In this document: positions 1-6,330 of the stretch, piece by piece
How the letters are laid out: every line of letters starts with the position of its first letter
Numbering within the stretch: position 1 is the first letter of the stretch
Source: an uncultured Clostridia bacterium
Lineage (GTDB): Bacteria > Bacillota > Clostridia > Oscillospirales > Ruminococcaceae
NCBI GenBank assembly: GCA_947625455.1
Contig: CANQOJ010000081.1
Span: 1 to 9,761, forward strand
Direction: 5' to 3'
Length of the DNA stretch: 9,761 nucleotides
Position numbers and translations under genes: made by a program
The notes under the pieces: generated by a model
Told to the model about the DNA's origin: nothing
Databases searched by the model: none
Seen by the model: the letters and a program-made list of their open reading frames with translations, nothing else

Positions 1-2227
1 GTATCAGATTGCACTTGCGGAATGCCTGATAATTGCACATAATGTTGATTAGCTTCACTCTCGCACTGTCAAGATTTTCCAAGGCTATTGCCCTCAAATC
101 TTCCCAGGCATAAATTATGTTGTAGCCGTCAACAAGCAGATATTCCTCGCCTTTTGAAGTTGGCGCAGGCTTGTGTGCATTTTCAATTGCTTTGTCCCGC
201 CGCATAGCCGTTCTGTTGTCAGACGCACCGCGATTTTTTATCTTCCCGTATGTCCGCTCAAATATCTCCATAAGCTCCTTGTCGGTCGCAATTCGCGCCT
301 TGTAGGAATTTATCTCGGTTTCGGTGACTGCCTGCGGTTTTGCGAGAATGCTTCCGAGGTGCATTTTATCGGGTACTTCGTTCCATTTTACCAGACAGCC
401 CGCGCCATGAGCGCAGAAAATGCTGTCCGCAGTGTTTTCAACGTCAGCGTTGAAGTCATAGCCTGTTTTTTCAATGACTTCGCTCTCATTATGACAAGGA
501 AAATACCCCTTTACAACGCACGACAGCCTGCCCTCACCGTGAGTGTAGGCTATTACTTCTTTCTGATACTCCCGCATTTCCGACACTGGGCAAACTCCCT
601 CAATAACCGCATTCAAGCCTGCCGTCTGGGGAGACGAAAATTCCGCTCCCATTCTTTGCATATCGGAAAGCGCCCGTCCGACTGACATTTGCGGTACTTC
701 GAGCGTAAACTCGTAAAACGGCTCTAAGAGCATTGATTTCGCGCTTGCAAGACCTTGCCTTACCGCGCGGTAAGCGGCTTCTCTGAAATCCCCGCCTTCG
801 GTATGCTTCGGGTGGGCTTTTCCAGATTTGAGGGTTATCTTTATGTCGGTTATGGGCGAACCCGTAAGAACTCCGATATGCCGTTTTGCGCTTAACTGCG
901 CCATAATATGCCGCTGAAATGTTTCGTCAAGATTACGGCAGTCCCTTGAAAACACCACTCCGCTACCCCTCGGCAGCGGCTCTAACAGCAAATGCACCTC
1001 TGCATAATGCCGTAAAGGCTCAAAATGCCCTACTCCCTCTGTTGCTTCGGTTATTGTTTCGCGGTATGATATGTCGCTGTCAGTGAACTTTACGTCAAGT
1101 CCGAAGCGCTCTTTTATGACATTCTTCAGCACTTCAAGCTGAATATCCCCCATAACCTCGGCTTTTATCGCGCCTTTGAACAGCGTAAATCCCAGCTGCG
1201 GGTTTTCCTGTTCAAGAATTTTGAGCTTTGAATATGCGTCATTTATATTTACGCTGCCGTCAAATTCAGCCTTACAGGTAAGCGCCGCATGTATCAATGG
1301 TTCTTCGGGCGGTTTCTGACAGCCGAAACACTGATCTGCATAGGTTTTCGTAAGCCCCGCAACAGCGCACACTTCTCCCGCTTCGGCTTTTTCGACAGCG
1401 GTAAATTTCGCCCCGCTGTACAATCGCATACGGCTTATTTTCTCGCCGTTAAGTTCTTGTCTTACATGAAGTTCGCCGCCGTTTACTTTTATGAAAGTTT
1501 CGCGCGCGCCCGTCTTGTCAGATGATATTTTGAACACCTGCGCCGCAAACCCGCTGTATCTCTCCTTTGGCTCGGCATATTTTTCGAGGATTTGCGCAAA
1601 ATCCGCGACATTCTCGTTTTTAAGCGCAGAACCGAACACAACGGGAAACAGAGTGCGTTGTTTTATTGCATTTGCAATAACGTTATCGGGAACTTCTCCC
1701 TTTTCCAAAAGGCAGTTCATGCACTGCTCGTCAAACTCCGCGGACGTTTCGGCAATATTCTCCGAAAAGTCCGCAAAACGCTTGTCTAATGACTTCAGTT
1801 CATCAAAAAGTTCGGTTTTGGATTTATGGGTTATGTCCATTTTGTTCACGAATGCGAACACGGGCAGTTTTGCCCGTTCGATAAGCTGTAAAATGGAACG
1901 CGTTCCGCTCTGTACGCCGTCTGTTCCGCTTATGACAAGCACCGTGCAGTCCGATATCGAAAACGCTCTCTCCGCGTCTCCCGCAAAATCGGTATGCCCC
2001 GGGGTATCGATAAGCGTAAATTCCGCTTCGGAAAGCCTTAACATAGCCTGCTTTGAATATATCGTTATCCCTCTCGAACGTTCCTGAACGTCATTGTCAA
2101 GAAACGCGTCGCCGTTGTCAACTCTGCCTTGCTTTCGTATTTCTCCCGCGTAATACAAAAGAGCTTCGGAAAGCGTTGTTTTTCCCGCGTCAACATGCGC
2201 CGCCATACTAACCGCCAGCCGTTTCAA
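1..2227 (-). CDS. TetM/EF-G-like translational GTPase fused to a C-terminal YacP/Rae1-like NYN nuclease domain (3' end outside window)
   Basis: Seen: 742 codons are open on the minus strand from TTG 2227-2225 to the window edge. GTPase motifs are all present: G1 AHVDAGKTT (10-18), switch I RGITI (52-56), G3 DTPGH (74-78, with the catalytic His), G4 NKMD (128-131) and G5 GSA (199-201). An elongation-factor-like body follows, including a domain IV segment ending GGDFREAAYRAVRQGL (DFR at 480-482). After a basic linker, residues 696-703 read YLLVDGYN and continue into an AWEDL segment, matching the start of YacP/Rae1 NYN domains; D700 would be the first catalytic acid. The TTG start is chosen because GAGGAGG (2241-2235) lies 7 bases upstream and it puts the G1 motif in the same register as TetM. 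Family knowledge: TetM-type GTPases bind the ribosomal A site, and Rae1 is an A-site mRNA endonuclease. Inference: a ribosome-targeted GTPase-nuclease. The loop that displaces tetracycline in TetM is not conserved, so resistance is not supported. About 47 NYN residues are visible. Confidence 0.9.
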   Translation of the reverse strand, partial: MKRLAVSMAAHVDAGKTTLSEALLYYAGEIRKQGRVDNGDAFLDNDVQERSRGITIYSKQAMLRLSEAEFTLIDTPGHTDFAGDAERAFSISDCTVLVISGTDGVQSGTRSILQLIERAKLPVFAFVNKMDITHKSKTELFDELKSLDKRFADFSENIAETSAEFDEQCMNCLLEKGEVPDNVIANAIKQRTLFPVVFGSALKNENVADFAQILEKYAEPKERYSGFAAQVFKISSDKTGARETFIKVNGGELHVRQELNGEKISRMRLYSGAKFTAVEKAEAGEVCAVAGLTKTYADQCFGCQKPPEEPLIHAALTCKAEFDGSVNINDAYSKLKILEQENPQLGFTLFKGAIKAEVMGDIQLEVLKNVIKERFGLDVKFTDSDISYRETITEATEGVGHFEPLRHYAEVHLLLEPLPRGSGVVFSRDCRNLDETFQRHIMAQLSAKRHIGVLTGSPITDIKITLKSGKAHPKHTEGGDFREAAYRAVRQGLASAKSMLLEPFYEFTLEVPQMSVGRALSDMQRMGAEFSSPQTAGLNAVIEGVCPVSEMREYQKEVIAYTHGEGRLSCVVKGYFPCHNESEVIEKTGYDFNADVENTADSIFCAHGAGCLVKWNEVPDKMHLGSILAKPQAVTETEINSYKARIATDKELMEIFERTYGKIKNRGASDNRTAMRRDKAIENAHKPAPTSKGEEYLLVDGYNIIYAWEDLRAIALENLDSARVKLINIMCNYQAFRKCNLI

Positions 2228-2234
2228 AAATGCG

Positions 2235-2241
2235 CCTCCTC
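2235..2241 (-). promoter_or_regulatory. Ribosome binding site deciding the TTG start of the GTPase-NYN gene
   Basis: The minus strand reads GAGGAGG, then seven bases, then TTG at 2227-2225. No ATG is near this site: the first in-frame ATG is codon 8, which falls inside the beta strand just before the P-loop. This supports TTG as the true start. Confidence 0.8.
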
Positions 2242-2277
2242 AAAAGAAACGGGAATTGCCGTTAAAAGCAATTCCCG
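2242..2277 (-). terminator. Hairpin plus T-rich tail: intrinsic terminator after the AcpS-like gene, possibly an attenuator for the GTPase-NYN gene
   Basis: Read on the minus strand, CGGGAATTGC (2277-2268) and GCAATTCCCG (2259-2250) form a perfect 10-bp stem with an 8-base loop, followed at once by TTTCTTTT (2249-2242). The T tract abuts the GAGGAGG ribosome site of the downstream gene, so the structure sits in that gene's leader. No convincing separate promoter was seen between it and the upstream gene, which makes partial termination or regulated read-through likely. Confidence 0.75.
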
Positions 2278-2288
2278 ATTTCGGGCAT
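2262..2288 (-). CDS. Possible 8-codon leader peptide MPEIGNCF inside the hairpin region
   Basis: The minus strand has ATG at 2288-2286 followed by seven sense codons and TAA at 2264-2262, ending in the hairpin loop. The bases CGGGG (2299-2295) upstream could be a weak ribosome site, but they are also a candidate pairing arm. A ribosome on this frame would cover the 5' arm of the terminator stem. An ORF this short can arise by chance; it is listed because TetM-type genes are often controlled by leader-peptide attenuation. Confidence 0.25.
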   Translation of the reverse strand: MPEIGNCF

Positions 2289-2309
2289 AATTATCCCCGA
2301 AACTTGTTG

Positions 2310-2675
2310 TTATTTGTTGATAATAACGCTTGCCGTGGCATATTCTTGACAGCTTGCCACCGAAATGTTTACAATGTACCCCTCGCGCTGTTCGAGCATT
2401 TTAGCCCTGCCGTCAAGAATAACAAACGGCGTACCCAGCCTGTCGCGAAGAATGGAAATATCCTTTGCGCGTATAATTCTCATGCCCGTTCCTATCGCCT
2501 TTGCAAAGGCAATTTTTACGCAGTAATTCTCCGCGATAAGCTTCGGATTCAGCTTATGCTGAACAAAAAACCTTATCTCGTCAGCCGAAAAATAGTCTGA
2601 CAGAAATCTCTTGTTCTTCTGGCTTTTCACAATTCTGTCAATCTCAACGATTGCAGTTCCCGTGCGAATAAACAT
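2310..2675 (-). CDS. AcpS (holo-ACP synthase) family protein with substituted metal-binding residues, probably not a standard enzyme
   Basis: The 121-residue protein has the full length and landmarks of AcpS: an N-terminal IVEIDRI strand, the AFAKAIGTG helix and turn (57-64), a near-terminal EYA segment, and a LGTPFVIL strand where the family has LGKPYLVL. AcpS moves 4'-phosphopantetheine from CoA to acyl carrier protein in the cytoplasm and needs a metal ion held by an Asp near residue 8 and a Glu in the KEA motif. Here these are Ala8 (GTAIVEI) and Ile55 (KIA). The nearby Arg of the GRFAAKEA motif is Asn50, and the His of the C-terminal ISH motif appears to be Ser. Family knowledge predicts loss of normal transferase activity; a structural or binding role is inference. 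ATG 2675 is preferred over an in-frame GTG at 2687 because it gives the family's N-terminal length exactly. It begins two bases after the upstream stop, suggesting coupling. Confidence 0.8.
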   Translation of the reverse strand: MFIRTGTAIVEIDRIVKSQKNKRFLSDYFSADEIRFFVQHKLNPKLIAENYCVKIAFAKAIGTGMRIIRAKDISILRDRLGTPFVILDGRAKMLEQREGYIVNISVASCQEYATASVIINK

Positions 2676-2676
2676 A

Positions 2677-3195
2677 TTACTTGACACTGTCGTTCAATCT
2701 CGCGCGGAGAGCGTTAGGAAACTCCCGCACGATTGCCTCCCTTGTTATTTTGTCGGGATTGAAGATAATTCCCACTTTGCCGTAGTCCTTATGCTCGGCA
2801 AACAGATACCTCGCGTCCTTTTCAAGACCTGTAAAGGCATGAACAGTAGCGTCCGCGTCGGGTTCGTTTTCCATGGGGTAACAGCAGAAATCTTCCGCCC
2901 TGGACAAATCCACCGTAATCATGCGCTTTCTCTTGCGTCTGCCGATTATTTTGTCAATGTCAAGTTCGTTGTTTGTAATGATATACTCATACTCAACGTC
3001 CAGACCGCTCAGCAGGTAAACGCCCCCAACCACCGCAGCGCCCGCAACAACCAAAAACGCCAGAAATCCTGTTATCAAAGCCAGAAACAACAGCCCCGCC
3101 GAAACTACCGCCAAGCCGACTATAATAAGCACAGCCTTAATTCTGTCTTGGGTTGTTCTCGCTTTTACAACAAGCTGTTCGCAGATATTGTCCAT
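2677..3195 (-). CDS. Two-helix membrane protein with cytoplasmic C-terminal domain, function unknown (resembles clostridial DUF6106-type proteins)
   Basis: The 172-residue protein has a short charged N-terminus, two adjacent hydrophobic helices (about 20-41 and 43-62, rich in Ala, Val, Gly and Leu), then a soluble domain. This begins VEYEYIITNNELDIDKI and is followed by a basic cluster RRKRKR (86-91) and a strand MITVDL. Strand-rich domains starting in this way after a TM hairpin recall bacterial PH-like domains, but that is only a resemblance. I recall similar clostridial proteins being placed in a DUF6106 family; this was not checked. The start ATG (3195-3193) follows GGGAGAGAG. It is the first gene after the leftward promoter, and its stop is two bases from the ATG of the AcpS-like gene, so the two are probably co-translated and may work together. 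Confidence 0.8.
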   Translation of the reverse strand: MDNICEQLVVKARTTQDRIKAVLIIVGLAVVSAGLLFLALITGFLAFLVVAGAAVVGGVYLLSGLDVEYEYIITNNELDIDKIIGRRKRKRMITVDLSRAEDFCCYPMENEPDADATVHAFTGLEKDARYLFAEHKDYGKVGIIFNPDKITREAIVREFPNALRARLNDSVK

Positions 3196-3227
3196 ATAAC
3201 TCTCTCCCGATACTATTTAACAAAATC

Positions 3228-3256
3228 ATTGTAACATATTTTTTTTCAATATTCAA
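3228..3256 (-). promoter_or_regulatory. Sigma-A type promoter for the leftward membrane protein / AcpS-like / GTPase genes
   Basis: On the minus strand TTGAAT (3256-3251) is separated by exactly 17 bases from TACAAT (3233-3228), and TG one base before the -10 box gives an extended -10. It lies about 33 bases upstream of the ATG at 3195, with a good ribosome site between. Confidence 0.75.
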
Positions 3257-3305
3257 GTACTTTTTTATCTATTTTCCATAAAATTTTATTGTGAATGTCG
3301 GAGAA

Positions 3306-3322
3306 TTTATCTTTTAGATAAA
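3306..3322. promoter_or_regulatory. Dyad TTTATCT-TTT-AGATAAA between divergent promoters, candidate operator
   Basis: Perfect 7-bp inverted arms with a 3-base centre lie between the leftward -35 box (3256) and the rightward -35 box (3350). A second, plainer AT palindrome (ATAAAATTTTAT) lies at 3278-3289. The region is AT-rich, so chance palindromes are expected. No regulator gene is in the window. Confidence 0.3.
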
Positions 3323-3349
3323 AATTTCGTGATAAAAGTTCAGAATGTG

Positions 3350-3378
3350 TTGAAATTTCCGAATGATTTTGGTATAAT
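3350..3378 (+). promoter_or_regulatory. Sigma-A type promoter for the proBA operon
   Basis: TTGAAA (3350-3355), a 17-base spacer, and TATAAT (3373-3378) with an upstream TG (3370-3371) form a near-consensus extended -10 promoter. The predicted leader to ATG 3419 is only about 35 bases, with AGAGGT at 3404-3409 as ribosome site. That leaves no room for a T-box or other large leader RNA. Confidence 0.85.
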
Positions 3379-3418
3379 TAAAGATGTATGATATTCCTTA
3401 GAAAGAGGTAATTTTTAT

Positions 3419-4213
3419 ATGCCTTGCTTTGCCGACAAGAAGAGAGTTGTTATAAAGATAGGAAGCAGTACGCTGGCTTATCCCGAAACGGGAAACCTTA
3501 ATATACGCAAAAGCCGTGAACTTGTCGAGGTTTTGGCTGACTTAAAAAATTCGGGCAGAGAGATTATATTTGTCACAAGCGGTGCGCAATGCGTAGGCGC
3601 GGCAAAGGGCGGTTTTCTTCAGAAACCGAAAGACACGCCCTCTAAACAGGCTTGTGCGGCAATAGGTCAGAGCGAACTTATGAAGTTCTATTCCGAGACT
3701 TTTGAACAGTATAACCACAAGGTCGCACAGCTTCTGCTTACCCGCGATGTTATAAGCAACAAAACGAGAAGAACTAACGTTATAAATACGTTCAACAAGC
3801 TTTTTGAGCTGAACGTCATACCTATAATAAATGCAAATGACGTTGTATCAATAAAACAGCTTGACTTTGACGAAAACGACACTTTGTCGGCTATTGTCGC
3901 AACACTCTGCGACGCTGATTTGCTGGTTATACTTACGGACGTTGACGGGCTGTATGACGACGATCCGAGACTTCCGACTTCAAACTTCATTCCCGAAGTT
4001 GACAGGATAACCCCCGAAATTATCTCAATGGCGCAGGGTTCGGGCGGAGTTTTAGGTTCGGGCGGTATGCTCACCAAGATTGAAGCGGCACAGATTGCCA
4101 CAGAAGCGGGTATAGATACCGTTATAATCGGAAACAAAGATCCGCAGCTTTTATACGAGCTTTTTGAAAGCGACAACGCTAAATGCACATTCTTTAAAGG
4201 ACAGGAGCGCTGA
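3419..4213 (+). CDS. proB: Glutamate 5-kinase (short form without PUA domain)
   Basis: ProB phosphorylates L-glutamate to gamma-glutamyl phosphate with ATP, the first and usually proline-inhibited step of proline synthesis in the cytoplasm. The 264-residue protein is a single amino-acid-kinase domain: KIGSST near the N-terminus (K13, ATP site), VTSGAQ (52-57), a long glutamate-binding region, NDTLSA (153-158) and LTDVDGLYDDDPR (DVDG from 174), ending in a nucleotide-binding GSGGMLTKIEAA segment. It stops where many ProB proteins continue into a roughly 100-residue PUA domain, with no sign of truncation because the next gene follows after two bases. The ATG has AGAGGT nine bases upstream. The pairing with proA directly downstream confirms ProB over other amino-acid kinases. 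Confidence 0.96.
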   Translation: MPCFADKKRVVIKIGSSTLAYPETGNLNIRKSRELVEVLADLKNSGREIIFVTSGAQCVGAAKGGFLQKPKDTPSKQACAAIGQSELMKFYSETFEQYNHKVAQLLLTRDVISNKTRRTNVINTFNKLFELNVIPIINANDVVSIKQLDFDENDTLSAIVATLCDADLLVILTDVDGLYDDDPRLPTSNFIPEVDRITPEIISMAQGSGGVLGSGGMLTKIEAAQIATEAGIDTVIIGNKDPQLLYELFESDNAKCTFFKGQER

Positions 4214-4215
4214 AT

Positions 4216-5451
4216 ATGGAATATATTGAAACACTCGGACTGAACGCGAAAAATGCCGCGCCTTTGCTTGCTAAAACGGGAGCGGGGGTTAAGAACGAGA
4301 TGCTTCGGGAAATTGCCGACAGCATAAGCGCAAACAAGGAGCGCATTATCTTGGCTAATAACATTGACATTGAAAACGCGAAGAAAAACGGCATGAGCGA
4401 AGCTATGCTTGACAGGCTGACCTTGACCGAAAAGCGCATAAGCGCAATGGTTGAGGGCATAGAAAAGGTCATTTCCCTTGACGATCCTATCGGCGAAGTG
4501 ATAGGCGGGGGAGAACTTAAAAACGGCTTAAGGATAGTCAAAAAGCGCGTTCCTATCGGCGTTATCGGGATTATTTTCGAGAGCAGACCTAACGTAACCG
4601 TTGACGCTATGGCGCTTTGCTTTAAGGCGGGAAGCGCGGTAATACTGCGCGGGGGTTCTGACGCAATAAACTCAAACAAGGCGCTTGTCAATATAATGCG
4701 TGACGCTATGAAGGAGTACAAAAACTGCGTTCAGCTTGTTGAGGACACGTCGCATGAAACAGCTGAAAAGCTGATGAAGCTTAACAAGTACGTTGACTTG
4801 CTTATACCGCGCGGCGGCGGCAGGCTTATTCATACGGTCATTGAAAAGGCGACAATCCCCGTTATACAGACGGGCGAGGGCAACTGCCATGTTTATGTTG
4901 ACGAAAGCGCGGACGTTGACATGGCGGTGAATATCGTAAACAACGCCAAAACTCAGCGCCCTTCTGTTTGCAACGCGATAGAAAGCATACTTGTTCATGA
5001 AAATATAGCCGACGAGTTTTTCAAAAGGCTTTCGGAAGTTTGGAAAGGGAAAGTCAAGATACGTGGTGATGAAGAAACGGCAAAGCGCGTAGAAGTCGAG
5101 AAAATTGCGGACGACAACGATTATGCAACGGAATTTCTCGATTACAGGCTTTCATCTAAGGTAGTGAAAAGCGTTGACGAGGCGATTATGCATATAAATA
5201 AATTCGGCACTGGACACAGCGAGTGCATTGTTACAAAATCGCTTGAAAATGCGGAGAAATTCCAGAGGGAAATTGACGCGGCGGCGGTTTATGTAAATGC
5301 GTCAACGAGATTTACGGACGGCTTTGAATTCGGGCTGGGCGCGGAGATAGGCATTTCAACCCAAAAGCTCCACGCGCGCGGTCCTATGGGGTTGAATGAA
5401 CTCACTTCATACAAGTATCTTATAAACGGAAACGGGCAAATCAGAGGTTGA
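4216..5451 (+). CDS. proA: Gamma-glutamyl phosphate reductase
   Basis: ProA reduces gamma-glutamyl phosphate with NADPH to glutamate semialdehyde, which cyclises to pyrroline-5-carboxylate. The 411 residues match the normal family length. Visible landmarks are GVIGIIFESRPN (from about 115, cofactor-binding fold), AGSAVILRGGSDA, PRGGGRLI, IQTGEGNCH, the active-site stretch QRPSVCNA with nucleophile C252, and a C-terminal RFTDGFEFGLGAEIGIST motif with KLHARGPMG. The ATG lies two bases after the proB stop, with AGGAG at 4203-4207 inside the proB end, so the genes are translationally coupled and the unstable phosphate can pass directly between the enzymes. proC, the last proline gene, is not in the window. 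Confidence 0.97.
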   Translation: MEYIETLGLNAKNAAPLLAKTGAGVKNEMLREIADSISANKERIILANNIDIENAKKNGMSEAMLDRLTLTEKRISAMVEGIEKVISLDDPIGEVIGGGELKNGLRIVKKRVPIGVIGIIFESRPNVTVDAMALCFKAGSAVILRGGSDAINSNKALVNIMRDAMKEYKNCVQLVEDTSHETAEKLMKLNKYVDLLIPRGGGRLIHTVIEKATIPVIQTGEGNCHVYVDESADVDMAVNIVNNAKTQRPSVCNAIESILVHENIADEFFKRLSEVWKGKVKIRGDEETAKRVEVEKIADDNDYATEFLDYRLSSKVVKSVDEAIMHINKFGTGHSECIVTKSLENAEKFQREIDAAAVYVNASTRFTDGFEFGLGAEIGISTQKLHARGPMGLNELTSYKYLINGNGQIRG

Positions 5452-5454
5452 TTT

Positions 5455-6303
5455 ATGTCGAAAAACAATAAAACTCCCAACACCAACCGCGACAACGTTT
5501 TAAATGAACTTTTAAACGAGTTTGACGAGGAAAGAATGTCTGAAAACGCTGATAACGGCAGAGGTGCAGAGGAAAATCTTAACGATACCGAAAAAACGGT
5601 TGATAATGCCGAAGATAACGGAAACGTTTCTTCCGAAACCGCCGTATCGCCGAAAAAGCATACGTTTTACTTTGCGTTTGCGGTGCTGGTGATTTTAATG
5701 GCGGTTGTGGGAATTGTATCAATTGCCGTGTTTGCGGTAGGGAAGATAAACAATGCGGTCAATTCATCTTCGCTCAGAGATGAATACACAAGGTTTCTTC
5801 TGCCCGTTGTGGCAAACGATATAGCGCCGTTTGAAAATGAAAACGAACTTTCAAACTCGGCAAAGATAAACTGCTCTATCTGGAATATTATGTTAAATCA
5901 CGACACTTCGCTGTACAAGCTTTCGGATACGGGAGAATTTCTTATTCCAGAATATGACGTGGAATATTCGTGCAGAGAGATTTTCGGCTCATCTTCGGGA
6001 ATTGTCCACAGGACGGTAGGAAGTTCGGATATGAGCTTTATATACAGCGCGGAAAATCACGTTTACAGCTGTTCAAAAGACCTGCACTATTTAAACTATG
6101 TGCCCGTTATCACCGAGATGAAGCAGGAAAACGGCATGTATACGCTTACGGTGGATTATTATTCGCCCGCGGTAAGACTGCTTTCGGAGAATATGGGCAT
6201 AGAGGGCGAAGCGGAGAAAACTATGAAATATATTATCAGCCGTTATGACGGAAAAGATACGCTTGTTGCGGTAGAATTTGCGTCAGACATTGTTGTAAGC
6301 TGA
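5455..6303 (+). CDS. Single-pass membrane protein with acidic cytoplasmic tail, function unknown
   Basis: I do not recognise this 282-residue protein. The N-terminal 65 residues are hydrophilic, low in complexity and acidic (rich in Asn, Glu and Asp), ending in a basic PKKH stop before one helix at about 70-95. By the positive-inside rule the tail is cytoplasmic. The remaining roughly 185 residues would lie outside the membrane and form a mixed strand-rich domain with three Cys, which suits a secreted fold that could contain a disulfide. No enzyme motif was seen. ATG 5455 comes three bases after the proA stop with AGAGG inside the proA end, so it belongs to the pro operon transcript. The link to proline synthesis may be transcriptional only; the following lipoprotein gene suggests an envelope role. 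Confidence 0.8.
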   Translation: MSKNNKTPNTNRDNVLNELLNEFDEERMSENADNGRGAEENLNDTEKTVDNAEDNGNVSSETAVSPKKHTFYFAFAVLVILMAVVGIVSIAVFAVGKINNAVNSSSLRDEYTRFLLPVVANDIAPFENENELSNSAKINCSIWNIMLNHDTSLYKLSDTGEFLIPEYDVEYSCREIFGSSSGIVHRTVGSSDMSFIYSAENHVYSCSKDLHYLNYVPVITEMKQENGMYTLTVDYYSPAVRLLSENMGIEGEAEKTMKYIISRYDGKDTLVAVEFASDIVVS

Positions 6304-6330
6304 ATATATAAATACAGGAGGAATATAACT

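Noticed and set aside
173..2087. Several plus-strand open frames (173-685, 1289-1525, 1491-2087)
   Set aside because: They lie antisense to the continuous GTPase-NYN frame, lack ribosome sites, and their translations look like no protein family.
1..2227. Acquired tetracycline resistance gene on a mobile element
   Set aside because: The TetM drug-displacing loop is absent, an NYN domain is attached, and no transposase, integrase or terminal repeats are nearby.
2676..2687. GTG at 2687 as start of the AcpS-like gene
   Set aside because: It would add four residues not seen in the family. ATG 2675 puts position 8 exactly at the known metal-ligand position, although GTG use cannot be fully excluded.
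3379..3418. Proline T-box or riboswitch in front of proB
   Set aside because: The leader after the predicted promoter is only about 35 bases and has no T-box-like conserved segment.
3688..4998. Minus-strand open frames opposite proB and proA
   Set aside because: They are antisense shadows of clearly conserved enzymes, with serine/isoleucine-rich nonsense composition and no initiation signals.
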